A stretch of 64,000 nucleotides of DNA from Joostella atrarenae (GTDB lineage Bacteria; Bacteroidota; Bacteroidia; Flavobacteriales; Flavobacteriaceae). Location of the stretch: positions 744,001-808,000 of the forward strand of contig NZ_JAETXX010000001.1 in the NCBI RefSeq assembly GCF_021764745.1. Reading direction: 5' to 3'. The notes beneath the pieces are model-generated. The model did not search any database and was not told the DNA's origin. It saw nothing but the letters and a program-made list of their open reading frames with translations. Positions 38,202 through 47,537 of the stretch are shown here, in pieces; within the stretch, counting starts at the first letter, position 1; the number at the start of each line of letters is the position of its first letter. The translations under genes were made by a program, and so were the position numbers.

Positions 38202-40934
38202 ATGAGTGTGAAAGTTTTAGTTCTTTGTTGTTTATTAGTTAGTTTTCACTGTTTGTATGGGCAGGAACTAAAAGGCTCTATCTATGATTTAAGAACGCAA
38301 CTCCCTATTGAAGGTGCTTTGATTGAAGTAGAAGATTCTTTTCACGAAGTGTTGTCATCTTTGGATGGTAATTTTGTGATTTTAGATGTTGCTAGTAATA
38401 ATCATGTGCTTAAAATTACCAAAGAAGGTTATATTATTAAGTTTCTCCCGTTTTCTAAAAAATATTTGCAGACAGTAAATTTTAAAACCATCTATTTAGA
38501 AGTAGATGTTAAAGAACTTCAGCAGGAAAACAGTATTTCTCTTTCTGATAGTGATTTTATAGATGATGTAGATACCGATTTTTCAGGGCAAATGCTTCAA
38601 GCAACACGTGATATTTTTCTTAGTAGAGCAGCTTTCGATTTTAGTCAATCCTTTTTTAAAGTAAAAGGATATGATTCTAAATATGGGGATGTTTTAATAA
38701 ATGGAGTTCGGATGAATCGAGTCTTTAATGGTAGACCGCAATGGAGTAATTGGGGAGGGATAAATGACGTACTTCGAAATCAAGAATATTTTTATGGTTT
38801 AAAGGCAAATCCTTATGGTTTTGGTGGACTCCTTGGAACTACAAATATGAATACTAATCCTGCTAAAATGCGTCCCGGAATACGTTTGTCTTCTTCAGCT
38901 TCTAACAAATCTTATAGGGGTAGATTGATGGCAACTTATAACTCTGGAGTAAAAAAGAGCGGAATTTCATATTCATTATCCGCTTCAAAACGATGGGGGA
39001 AAGAGGGCTATGTTTCTGGAACCTTATATGATGCCTATTCTGTGTTTGGAGCAATAGGATATCAAACAGGGAAGCAGAATTTTTATTTTACTGGAATGTA
39101 TACACCTAATAGAAGAGGTAAGTCTGCTGCTATTACTGCGGAAGTATTTCAGCTTGTAGGGAGAAAATATAATCCATATTGGGGAGAGCAAGATGGTGAG
39201 ATTCGTAATTCTAAAGAAAGAAACATAGAAGAACCTATCGCTATGTTTAATTATGATTTTTCAGGTGATAAACTTACCCTGAATTTTGGTGCTGCATATC
39301 AATTCGGTAGCTTTAGTAGTAGTCGCTTAGGGTATTATAATGCTCCAAGTCCCAATCCAGACTATTATAGATATCTACCCAGTTTTTATATTAATAATTC
39401 TTTAGGAGCTAATTTTGATAATGCCAATCTAGCTAAAGAGGGGTTTCAAGAAAACCCGCAAATGCAATGGAGTTCTTTATATAGTGCTAATTTATCTAGT
39501 GAGCGGAATGGTAAAAGTTCTTATGTGCTTTATAATGATCAAGCGGATGAGAACCAATTGTTTGTAAATATCAATTCAAGCTATATTTTTAGTGATTACT
39601 TTAAGATTGAAGGTGGTTTTAGATATCATAAATCGGATGCAGAGAATTATGGACTTCTTTTGGATTTACTTGGTGGTAATTTTCATGAAGATATAGATAC
39701 ATTTTCAGATACTAAAAATGATGTTGAGCATGAAGTTCAGAAAGGTGTTGGCGATAAGATGGGATATAATTATAATATCAATTCTAGTTTCTATGAAGGT
39801 TTTTTGCAGGGGGATTTTCAGTTAGAAAAATTAGCATTTTTTGTTTCAGCCAAAATATCACAAACAACATATCAAAGAGAAGGTTTGTTTATAAATGAGC
39901 GCTTTCCATTAACCTCTCAGGGGAAAGGTGAAATTCAAAATTTCACAGATTATGGGTTTAAAACTGGACTGACGTATAAGTTTAATAATCGTCATATTGT
40001 AAATCTGTCAGCTGCTTATTTAACAAAGGCCCCGACGTTGCAAAATACTTTTGTAAACGCTAGAGAAAATAATAAAACTGTAGATAGTCTGCAATCCGAA
40101 GTTATATATTCTGGAGCACTTACATATAATCTTGATCTTCCTAATATAAGCATGAGATTTACGGGTTATTATTCCAAATTTAAAGAAGTAACGGATATAA
40201 ATTATTTTTATGTAGATGCAGGTGTGGGGAGTGACTTTATCCAAGAGGTGGTAACAGGAATTGAAAAGTTACATTACGGAGGTGAACTTGGGTTTTCTTA
40301 TCAAGCTACAACAGAAATTAAACTTACAGCTGTTGCATCCTATGGAGATTTTAGTTATACCGAGAATGCTAATGTAACCATCAATTTCGATACCGTTGGA
40401 GCGGAGGAAGATCTAATTAATTTAATAGGAACATTAGATTTGGGTGAGACAGCAATAAAAGATTTTAAGCTTGCTGTAGGCCCTCAAAAAGCATATTCTA
40501 TTGGTGTAGATTATAGAAGTTCTAATTATTGGTGGGTTGGTGCAACAGGAAACTATTTAGCGGATAACTATGTGGATATTTCTGCTATTAAAAGAACAAG
40601 TAGCTTTTTACAAGATCCCGATGGGGATGTTTTTTCCAATGCTACTCCAGAGATAGTTACAGAGCTTTTGACACAAGAGCGATTAACTCCTATTTATTTA
40701 TTGAATCTTACTGGCGGAAAATCTTGGTTGATAGACAAGAAATATATTAGCTTTTTTGTGAGTGTTAATAACCTATTTGATGTTAGTTATAGAACGGGAG
40801 GTTATGAGCAGAGTAGGAATGGTAATTTTGGACAGGCATATAACGATACGCAACGTGGCGCTCCACTTTTTGGGAATAAATACTGGTATGGATACGGTAG
40901 ATCATACTTTGTGAACCTTGCTTTAAGCTTTTAA
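38202..40934 (+). CDS. TonB-dependent receptor linked to the DUF5689 lipoprotein
   Basis: About 910 residues from the ATG at 38202 (a TTG two codons earlier is less likely). Signal peptide ends near CLYGQ; a carboxypeptidase-like regulatory domain (about 23-100, LKGSIYDLRTQLPIEGALIEV) precedes the plug (FKVKGYDSKYGDVLINGVRMN) and a barrel that ends SYFVNLALSF. It has no STN domain. The stop is 1 bp before the DUF5689 gene, so the two are translationally linked, probably as a receptor and its surface lipoprotein. The secreted nuclease-like gene is divergent from it. Confidence 0.92.
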   Translation: MSVKVLVLCCLLVSFHCLYGQELKGSIYDLRTQLPIEGALIEVEDSFHEVLSSLDGNFVILDVASNNHVLKITKEGYIIKFLPFSKKYLQTVNFKTIYLEVDVKELQQENSISLSDSDFIDDVDTDFSGQMLQATRDIFLSRAAFDFSQSFFKVKGYDSKYGDVLINGVRMNRVFNGRPQWSNWGGINDVLRNQEYFYGLKANPYGFGGLLGTTNMNTNPAKMRPGIRLSSSASNKSYRGRLMATYNSGVKKSGISYSLSASKRWGKEGYVSGTLYDAYSVFGAIGYQTGKQNFYFTGMYTPNRRGKSAAITAEVFQLVGRKYNPYWGEQDGEIRNSKERNIEEPIAMFNYDFSGDKLTLNFGAAYQFGSFSSSRLGYYNAPSPNPDYYRYLPSFYINNSLGANFDNANLAKEGFQENPQMQWSSLYSANLSSERNGKSSYVLYNDQADENQLFVNINSSYIFSDYFKIEGGFRYHKSDAENYGLLLDLLGGNFHEDIDTFSDTKNDVEHEVQKGVGDKMGYNYNINSSFYEGFLQGDFQLEKLAFFVSAKISQTTYQREGLFINERFPLTSQGKGEIQNFTDYGFKTGLTYKFNNRHIVNLSAAYLTKAPTLQNTFVNARENNKTVDSLQSEVIYSGALTYNLDLPNISMRFTGYYSKFKEVTDINYFYVDAGVGSDFIQEVVTGIEKLHYGGELGFSYQATTEIKLTAVASYGDFSYTENANVTINFDTVGAEEDLINLIGTLDLGETAIKDFKLAVGPQKAYSIGVDYRSSNYWWVGATGNYLADNYVDISAIKRTSSFLQDPDGDVFSNATPEIVTELLTQERLTPIYLLNLTGGKSWLIDKKYISFFVSVNNLFDVSYRTGGYEQSRNGNFGQAYNDTQRGAPLFGNKYWYGYGRSYFVNLALSF

Positions 40935-40935
40935 T

Positions 40936-43617
40936 ATGCGAAATCTAAAAAATGTAGTGCTCAGTATTATTTATTTAACAGCTATTCTTATTTTCTTTTT
41001 TGCTTGTGTTGCAGATGATCAGCACGATATTCCAAACGATATTTGTATAGAGAATACATTGGAGGTAAATGCTTCTTATGACGAAGTTAAGGCTCTATAT
41101 AATGGAGAGATCCTAAGAATTCAAGAGGATTTAATTATATCTGGATACATAAATTCTTCTGATGCAGCTAGTAATTTTTTTGGGAATATCCATTTTCAAG
41201 ATCATCCTACAAATCCTACTCAAGGGCTTCAAATAGAATTGGATTTAAGGAATCTTGCGATTTTTTATCCCATTGGTCAAAAGGTTTTTATAAAATTAAA
41301 AGACCTTTATTTAGATAATGATAAAGGAACATATAAGCTTGGGGGTACGTTTACTGCTTTTGGAAATCTTTCTGTAGGGAGACTTCCCGCAACTAAAATT
41401 AAGGAACATATAATTGTATCCTGTGATGAAGTTGTGCCAATGGTTCCGAAGAAATATGAGATGGAGCAGCTTGATAGTACGATGGTGAATACGTTGGTTG
41501 TTGTTGATGATTTAGATGTTGGTCCTGAAAGATTATGTGGCACGTTTGCAGAATTCCGAGAAACTACAGATGTGGAACTGAATAATTGCAACGGGGCACC
41601 TTTAATTATGAGAAATAGCGGCTTTTCTGATTTTCAGTCTGCACTTTTGCCTGTAGGAAATGGTCTTGTTACAGGGGTGTTGACAAAAGAGCGTGAAGAA
41701 TATATAATTACTATTCGTGATCTAAATGATGTAGATATGAATAATGAAAGGTGCGATGCGATTGAATATTATTGTGAAATACCAGAAGCTAATACAACCA
41801 TTTTTGATGTTAAAGAAAAGTACTTGGGGGAGAGGGTTACGATAAAAGAACCTTTAGTTCTTAATGCTACGATTATTGCTAATGATGAAAATAAGAATTT
41901 TTCTAAACAGCTATATGTACAAGATGCTACTGGAGGAATTAAGGTTAAGTTAGATGATACTAAGATTTTTGAAAGATTTCCGTTGAATGCTGTAATTACA
42001 ATTGTAGTGAATGGATTAACTTTAGATAAAATTGATGAGGAATATACTTTAGGGATCTTAAATGATGAAGAGATTCTTGGAGTCGAAAAAGAAGATTATT
42101 ATCGCTTTTTTTATGATGAAGGGGAGTATTCAGAAATAGCGCCTAATAAAATAAAAATTGCTGATATTTCTGAAGCTGATATTGGAAGTTTAATAGTTGT
42201 AGATTCTGTTCAATTTGTAGATAATTCTAAGTTCGTTATAAATAATAGAGATACAAAGAATGTTATAACAGATTGTTTTGCTAATGAACTTACTTTAAAT
42301 ACATCGCGTAGTTTTGTTTATGGTAGTGAGGTCGTTCCTGTTAATAATGGAAGCATAATCGGTATTTTACAATATGATAATGGGTTTCAGATAAGGATAA
42401 GAGATGTTGCTGACTTAGTCGGGATGAATCTTGAAAGATGTAATGTTCTAGATAATGCTGCAGAGATAAGTCTGGATACTTTAATTAGTCAATATGGAGA
42501 AAGTGGAAAAGAGATAAAAGAAAATCTTAAGATAAAAGGGTTTGTCACTACAGATTATTTAACTCATAACCTTGAAAATACTAGCGCGATAATTCAAAAT
42601 CAAGATATTGGAATGGAGCTAGAATTTAAAGAGGCACACCAGATTCCCTTAAATTCTGAAATCACTATCGCCTTACGTGGGTTAACATTTTTTAATGATG
42701 AATATGGATTTCGTATTAAAGGGTTGACTAATGATCATATTTTAAATATTATTGAAGCTCAGCCTGTAAAACCATTAATAGTCAGTATAGATGAATTATT
42801 ATCGTTAAAATACAATAATGTAATTGTTGAGTTGCAAGGATTCCAATTTGAAGATGTTAATGCTGTATATGCTGGAGATAATGTTATTGTTAACTGTGAG
42901 GATAGTTATATAGTTTCAATACTCGAATCTGCGAGTTTTGCTAATGTTAATGTAAGTGATGGAAAGGGAAATATTGTTGGAGTATTAATCAGAGGTCGGT
43001 TTTATGTGAGATCTGTTTCAGACTTTACGTTTGATCAGCCTTATGAAGATTGTTCTTTAAAATTGACAAGCAAGTTTATCTTCATTTCTGAAATAGCTGA
43101 TCCAGACAATAGCAGTGCTGCTTTGAATATGCGATTTATAGAACTCTATAATTCTAGTGATAAAGAAGTAAGTCTTAATGGTTGGGTATTGCGAAGGTAT
43201 ACAAATGCAAATGTAAGTTTTACGGAGCGCAGTGTTATTGATTTGTCTGGTTATGTTATCCCGCCAGAAAGTGCTTTTATAATAGCTTCAAATGAGGTAG
43301 ATTTTATTTCAACTTATGGGTTTTCCCCAAATTTGGAGGCTGGAACTGGTAGCGCAGCAGATTCTAATGGAGATGATAATATAGAATTAGTGGACGGTAA
43401 TGGTAGCGTTGTAGATGTATTTGGGAGACCTGGCGAGGATGGATCGGGTACAAATCACGAATTTGAAGATGGTAGAGCTGTGAGGAATCTAACAGTAACT
43501 ACTAACAATAATCAATATGATTTTTTACAGTGGATGGTTTTTAATGATACGGGTGAATCTGGAACTGCAAATCTCCCAAAAATAGCCCCGCAAGATTACA
43601 ATCCAGGACAAAGGTAG
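40936..43617 (+). CDS. DUF5689 lipoprotein with C-terminal lamin-tail domain
   Basis: 893 residues. A hydrophobic N-terminus ends FFFAC (Cys24), a lipobox. Three internal DUF5689 repeats begin around residues 42, 282 and 514, each with a pattern such as LDTLISQYGESGKEIKENLKIKGFV. The C-terminal 170 residues form a lamin-tail domain (FISEIADPDNSSAALNMRFIELYNSS ... LNGWVLRRYT). Lamin-tail domains often accompany secreted nucleases and may bind DNA or carbohydrate. Its coupling with the TonB receptor suggests a surface substrate-binding subunit that takes the place of SusD. Confidence 0.85.
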   Translation: MRNLKNVVLSIIYLTAILIFFFACVADDQHDIPNDICIENTLEVNASYDEVKALYNGEILRIQEDLIISGYINSSDAASNFFGNIHFQDHPTNPTQGLQIELDLRNLAIFYPIGQKVFIKLKDLYLDNDKGTYKLGGTFTAFGNLSVGRLPATKIKEHIIVSCDEVVPMVPKKYEMEQLDSTMVNTLVVVDDLDVGPERLCGTFAEFRETTDVELNNCNGAPLIMRNSGFSDFQSALLPVGNGLVTGVLTKEREEYIITIRDLNDVDMNNERCDAIEYYCEIPEANTTIFDVKEKYLGERVTIKEPLVLNATIIANDENKNFSKQLYVQDATGGIKVKLDDTKIFERFPLNAVITIVVNGLTLDKIDEEYTLGILNDEEILGVEKEDYYRFFYDEGEYSEIAPNKIKIADISEADIGSLIVVDSVQFVDNSKFVINNRDTKNVITDCFANELTLNTSRSFVYGSEVVPVNNGSIIGILQYDNGFQIRIRDVADLVGMNLERCNVLDNAAEISLDTLISQYGESGKEIKENLKIKGFVTTDYLTHNLENTSAIIQNQDIGMELEFKEAHQIPLNSEITIALRGLTFFNDEYGFRIKGLTNDHILNIIEAQPVKPLIVSIDELLSLKYNNVIVELQGFQFEDVNAVYAGDNVIVNCEDSYIVSILESASFANVNVSDGKGNIVGVLIRGRFYVRSVSDFTFDQPYEDCSLKLTSKFIFISEIADPDNSSAALNMRFIELYNSSDKEVSLNGWVLRRYTNANVSFTERSVIDLSGYVIPPESAFIIASNEVDFISTYGFSPNLEAGTGSAADSNGDDNIELVDGNGSVVDVFGRPGEDGSGTNHEFEDGRAVRNLTVTTNNNQYDFLQWMVFNDTGESGTANLPKIAPQDYNPGQR

Positions 43618-43845
43618 CTGCATTTGGTTTAGATTGTTGAATATATTTTATTTCTTCAACAAGGTTAAATCTATGTAAACATGATATTTATCATGTTTTG
43701 TTAGAATTATTGAGTTTACTTTTGTTAAAGATTAAAACATAAATACTATACTTTGGAGTTTATGTTTAGCTGAAGTATTCTGAATTTTGAGGGGAATGAT
43801 GAATAAAATTAAAGCTTCTAATCTTTTTTAAATTATTTGTTATTT

Positions 43846-43885
43846 AAAAGGCTTCCATTTTTAAGTGGAAGCCTTTTATTTTTTT
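43846..43885. terminator. Bidirectional terminator between DUF5689 and thioesterase genes
   Basis: A 12-bp perfect stem, AAAAGGCTTCCA (43846-43857) with its complement (43866-43877), 8-nt loop and a following T-rich run lies between convergent genes. The A-rich outer arm gives terminator polarity on both strands. Confidence 0.8.
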
Positions 43886-44396
43886 ATTCAGTAAAAAGAG
43901 CTTTTAATTCTGTAGCTTCATTTGGTTTCATTTTTCCAGCTAAGACTAGGCTAAGTTGCTTTCTTCTAAGTGCACCTTCAAAACGTTCTTTTTCTAGTTT
44001 TGTTTCTGGTACCGTTGGAGGAACAGCTACTGGTTTCCCTGTGTCGTCTACAGCTACAAAAGTGTATATTGCCTCATTAGCTTTGCTTCTGTGACCATTT
44101 TCTCGATCTTCAATCCAAACATCAAGGTATATTTCCATAGAGCTATTAAACGCTCTAGAAACACATGCTTCTACAGTAACAACACTTCCTAGTGGAATAG
44201 CTCGGTTAAAAGCTACATGGTTTACAGATGCAGTCACTGTAACTCTTCTGGAGTGTCTTCTAGCAGCAATACTTGCAGCCCTGTCCATTCTGGCTAGTAA
44301 CTCACCACCAAATAAATTGTTTAGTGGGTTTGTTTCACTAGGTAAAACAAGGTCGGTCATTATTGTGCGAGATTCGCTAGGTGTCTTTGCTTGCAT
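43884..44396 (-). CDS. Acyl-CoA thioesterase (hotdog fold)
   Basis: 170 residues with the YciA/BACH-type hotdog motif: LPSETNPLNNLFGGELLARMDRAASIAARRHS contains the conserved Asn and Asp near residues 24-37, followed by VNHVAFNRAIPLGSVVTVEA. It hydrolyses acyl-CoA to free acid and CoA. The C-terminal 30 residues are Lys-rich and helical. It is cytoplasmic and monocistronic, with an exact -7 element upstream and the shared terminator behind. Confidence 0.9.
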   Translation of the reverse strand: MQAKTPSESRTIMTDLVLPSETNPLNNLFGGELLARMDRAASIAARRHSRRVTVTASVNHVAFNRAIPLGSVVTVEACVSRAFNSSMEIYLDVWIEDRENGHRSKANEAIYTFVAVDDTGKPVAVPPTVPETKLEKERFEGALRRKQLSLVLAGKMKPNEATELKALFTE

Positions 44397-44413
44397 TATT
44401 TTTATTTTTTTTG

Positions 44414-44421
44414 CAAAGATA
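44414..44421 (-). promoter_or_regulatory. -7 promoter element of the thioesterase gene
   Basis: TATCTTTG on the complement is an exact TAnnTTTG match 17 nt ahead of the start codon. Confidence 0.6.
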
Positions 44422-44550
44422 TCTTCATTTATTTCAATAAAAGAAAATTAGTTAGATAATATTTATAGAATACTCATAGTTAGATTAATATTGACATCAG
44501 TAAATACATAAATACTATTAATAGGAAGAGCTATATTTTAATGATGAGCC

Positions 44551-44580
44551 AAAAAAAAAGCCTCATTATTTAATGAGGCT
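44551..44580 (-). terminator. Terminator of the SPOR-domain gene
   Basis: A 10-bp perfect inverted repeat (44559-44568 with 44571-44580) followed on the minus strand by nine T (A at 44551-44559) lies 26 nt after the SPOR gene stop. Confidence 0.88.
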
Positions 44581-44606
44581 ATGTATATATTGCTATGATA
44601 GCAAGC

Positions 44607-45548
44607 TTATTTTATTTCGTCAACCAAAAGCCAAGCTTCGGAAGATTCTGTCTTTTTAACTTCTCTTAGAAATGTTAATGCCTCAGGAACATCAGCAAAA
44701 CTAGCATAGGTAACTTGATGTAGGCCATATTTGTTTTTTCCTATACGCTCTGCATCAAATCCTTTTTCTATGAGTTGATTTACTTTTTTATCTGCATTTT
44801 CTTCTACTCTAAAAGCGCCAGCTACAATATGATATTTTAAAGGTTGCTTTTCAACTTTTAAAGTAATAGAAGGAATTTCTAATGGAGCAGTATCAAAAAA
44901 TGTAGCTTTCTGGATATCTCTCTCAATTTGTTCTTGAGCCTCTTGTTGGGCAACTTGAACTTGATTTTCTTTCTGAATGTCAACCAATCGATACCCGATA
45001 GTTCCAGCAGAAACTGCTAATAAGAATATTGCAGCATATTTTAAGTAAGAACGATTTTTTCTTCGCTCTGGAGTAAATGCAATCGGAGCTTTCTCTTCAA
45101 TTTTTTCTACATCTTTCTTTAACTCCTCTCTAGTGATAGAAGGTGAAACAAAAGAAGATAATCCGAATGAATCTGTTAAATAGTTTAAATGATAAGAAGG
45201 TTGGAATAATATTTTTTCATCTTCATTAGACCAAAGTTCTCCTATGTTTTTTAGCGCTATTCTTTCTTTAGATAGTAATGTTTTTCTCCATGAAAGTACA
45301 GTGGCTTCAATTTTCTTTGTAGCCTCTTCGTAAGAGATATTTTGTGCTTCTGCTACATATTTAGTAAGCAACCCATCATTAGATTTTAGTTGCTCATTAA
45401 ATGCGATTGATTTAGATGGAGGATAGAATGCATTAGTGTTATAGTGCACTTTTGCAGGTTTGTGTTGAGTTATGAAAGAACCAAAACCTGGAATGGTCAC
45501 ACACTCATATCTGTATAATAAATCGCTTATGTAATTATCTATTCGCAT
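44607..45548 (-). CDS. HU-CCDC81 and SPOR domain protein
   Basis: 313 residues. The N-terminal 130 residues hold two HU-CCDC81 domains (YISDLLYRYECVTIPGFGSFITQ and the following LSWRKTLLSKERIALKNIGELWS), a membrane segment lies at about 167-187 (YLKYAAIFLLAVSAGTIGY), then a coiled-coil linker and a C-terminal SPOR domain (KYHIVAGAFRVEENADKKVNQL). SPOR domains bind denuded septal peptidoglycan; the HU-like half is cytoplasmic and could bind DNA or another partner. It is a Bacteroidota-specific combination thought to link cell division or envelope to the cytoplasm; the precise role is unknown. The -7 element sits 4 nt before the ATG. Confidence 0.87.
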   Translation of the reverse strand: MRIDNYISDLLYRYECVTIPGFGSFITQHKPAKVHYNTNAFYPPSKSIAFNEQLKSNDGLLTKYVAEAQNISYEEATKKIEATVLSWRKTLLSKERIALKNIGELWSNEDEKILFQPSYHLNYLTDSFGLSSFVSPSITREELKKDVEKIEEKAPIAFTPERRKNRSYLKYAAIFLLAVSAGTIGYRLVDIQKENQVQVAQQEAQEQIERDIQKATFFDTAPLEIPSITLKVEKQPLKYHIVAGAFRVEENADKKVNQLIEKGFDAERIGKNKYGLHQVTYASFADVPEALTFLREVKKTESSEAWLLVDEIK

Positions 45549-45552
45549 ATAG

Positions 45553-45560
45553 CAAAGATG
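45553..45560 (-). promoter_or_regulatory. -7 element of the SPOR gene, 4 nt from the start
   Basis: CATCTTTG on the complement is a 7-of-8 match to TAnnTTTG. The 4-nt distance to the start codon implies a leaderless or nearly leaderless mRNA. Confidence 0.45.
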
Positions 45561-45653
45561 TAAAAAAATCGAGTAGATTTTAAAATACTTTTTCAGTTTT
45601 TATTAACAGTAGTTTTTTTTCTATACTTTTATGACTGATAATCATTTGTTTAG

Positions 45654-46760
45654 ATGACAGATAAAGAGCTTCTTTTTTTATTAGCAATGCATAGAGCGCC
45701 TAAAGTTGGGGATATTACTGCAAAGAAAATCCTACAACATTGCGGTAGTGCGGAAGCGGTTTTTAAAGAAAAAAGGAGTAATCTACTTCAGATTGGAGGG
45801 GTAGGTACGTTTTTAGTAAATCAGTTATTGCGTAAGGAAAATCTAATTGAAGCAGAGAAAGAGCTTGCATTTATTAGAAGTAGTAATTATAATGTAGTTT
45901 CATATTATGAGGAGGAGTATCCTCGTAACCTTCGGCATTGTATTGATGGTCCAATTCTTATTTTTAGTAGAGGTAATATTAATCTAACGAAGCCTAATAA
46001 TAAGATTTTGAGTATTGTGGGTACGCGTCAAATTACTTCTTATGGAGCGGCTTTTTGTGAAGAACTGATAAGTGATTTAGCTCCTTTTGATCCCTTAATT
46101 CTTAGTGGTTTTGCATACGGAATAGATATTTGTGCACATAAAAGTGCAATGAAAAATAATTTACAAACTATAGGTTGTTTAGCTCACGGTCTTAATCAGA
46201 TTTATCCTAAAGTGCATTCTAAATATGTTTCCGAAATGGAACATAGCGGAGGCTTTATTACAGATTTTTGGAGCGATGAAGGCCCTGAGCGTAATAATTT
46301 CTTAAAAAGGAATCGCGTAATAGCGGGAATGGCAGATGCTGTAATCGTAATTGAGTCGGCAGGAAAAGGGGGGAGTTTGGTTACTGCAGATATTGCAGCG
46401 TCCTATAATCGAGATGTTTTTGCAGTTCCTGGTAGAGCTACAGATAAGTTTAGTGAGGGGTGTAATAATCTTATAAAAACACAACAAGCGCATATGATAA
46501 CTTCAGCCGCCGATATTGTTTATATGTTAGGTTGGGAATTGAAAGAACCTGTAAATTCTGTACAGAAACAAATGTTTGTTGAAATGGATGAAAGCGAACA
46601 AACTGTTTATGATTATTTACAAGAAAATGGAAAGCAATTATTAGATAGTATTGCGTTAGGCTGTAAAATGCCAATACATAAACTGGTAACAGTTTTATTC
46701 GGGATGGAAATGAAAGGAGTTGTGCGCCCGTTGCCAGGTAAATTGTTTGAGTTGATATAA
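45654..46760 (+). CDS. dprA: DNA-processing protein DprA
   Basis: The 368-residue protein loads RecA on incoming single-stranded DNA during natural transformation. A short N-terminal helical region is followed by the Rossmann fold: SIVGTRQITSYGAAFCEEL, LSGFAYGIDICAHKSAM, GCLAHGLNQIYPKVH and FLKRNRVIAGMADAVIVIES. A winged-helix DprA C-terminal domain (about 305-365) is present. It is divergent from the SPOR gene. No other competence genes are in the window, and recA is 6 kb away on the other strand. Confidence 0.95.
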   Translation: MTDKELLFLLAMHRAPKVGDITAKKILQHCGSAEAVFKEKRSNLLQIGGVGTFLVNQLLRKENLIEAEKELAFIRSSNYNVVSYYEEEYPRNLRHCIDGPILIFSRGNINLTKPNNKILSIVGTRQITSYGAAFCEELISDLAPFDPLILSGFAYGIDICAHKSAMKNNLQTIGCLAHGLNQIYPKVHSKYVSEMEHSGGFITDFWSDEGPERNNFLKRNRVIAGMADAVIVIESAGKGGSLVTADIAASYNRDVFAVPGRATDKFSEGCNNLIKTQQAHMITSAADIVYMLGWELKEPVNSVQKQMFVEMDESEQTVYDYLQENGKQLLDSIALGCKMPIHKLVTVLFGMEMKGVVRPLPGKLFELI

Positions 46761-46893
46761 GGATTGCTTCATGTTCGAAAATGAAAAGCCTATGTTTTCT
46801 TCAATTAATTAAATATAATTGTTAAAATATTGAATATATAGAATTTATTTAATATAAAAACCTATATTTAGGTGGTAATATAAATTATGTGTT

Positions 46894-47463
46894 ATGAAGA
46901 AAATATTCTTTTTGTGTTTATTTATTTTATTGATTTCATGTGAAAAAGATTCAATTTCGGAAGAAGAATTGGTTGTAGTAAAGGCAGTGCACTATGACTC
47001 AGCAACATTACATTACTCTGGAAATGGAAAGTGGTACGCATCTTTTGGAGGCGTTATAGCTTGGTTTAATGGAGCTTCCCCTAGTCAACTCGAAAATGGA
47101 GTAAGAAGTGCATGGGAAATGACGGTATCCCCTAATGACCCATTGTCATATGATAAAAATGCTGTTATTTCGTGGGGAGGTAGTGCTTTTGGTTTTCACA
47201 TAAGTAAAACGGTATTTGGGTATGGGGAAATAAAGAAAAGTATAAAAAAGGTAACTAGAAATAGTGATGGGAGTTATTCATCTACGAGTGTTTATCAATA
47301 TGTAAAACAATCTAATTCAACTGTGGCAAATTATAGAGGAAAAATTATTTTAGATGAAAACTGTTATCCTATAATTGTGGATGCTAATTCAGATATGCCT
47401 TCAGGTTGTATGGAAGACGATGCAGGAGGGAGTGGAGATGATGAGATATTAATTCCATATTAA
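46894..47463 (+). CDS. Small lipoprotein of unknown function
   Basis: The product has 189 residues with a lipoprotein signal peptide (LLISC, Cys16). The mature part begins with acidic residues and has aromatic beta-rich segments (SGNGKWYASFGGVIAWFNG); the end is an acidic, Gly-rich tail (DDAGGSGDDEILIPY). I do not recognise a family. A 7-of-8 -7 element, TATATTTA, lies at 46863-46870. It stands alone between dprA and the convergent trpS, and the shared hairpin at 47480-47537 ends it. Confidence 0.7.
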   Translation: MKKIFFLCLFILLISCEKDSISEEELVVVKAVHYDSATLHYSGNGKWYASFGGVIAWFNGASPSQLENGVRSAWEMTVSPNDPLSYDKNAVISWGGSAFGFHISKTVFGYGEIKKSIKKVTRNSDGSYSSTSVYQYVKQSNSTVANYRGKIILDENCYPIIVDANSDMPSGCMEDDAGGSGDDEILIPY

Positions 47464-47479
47464 ATTTGTATATGTTATT

Positions 47480-47537
47480 TATTAAAAAGCAAAGGCTGAG
47501 CTATAGACATCTATAGCTCAGCCTTTGCTTTTTAATA
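47480..47537. terminator. 27-bp perfect hairpin between convergent lipoprotein and trpS genes
   Basis: Positions 47480-47506 and 47511-47537 are exactly complementary over 27 bp with a 4-nt ACAT loop. It includes A5/T5 ends on both strands, so it fits a bidirectional terminator, and it covers the trpS stop codon (complement of 47532-47534). The stem is unusually long for an intrinsic terminator. Confidence 0.85.

Noticed and set aside
43798-43833. Short ORF of about a dozen codons before the 43.85-kb terminator
   Set aside because: Too short and without any coding signal.
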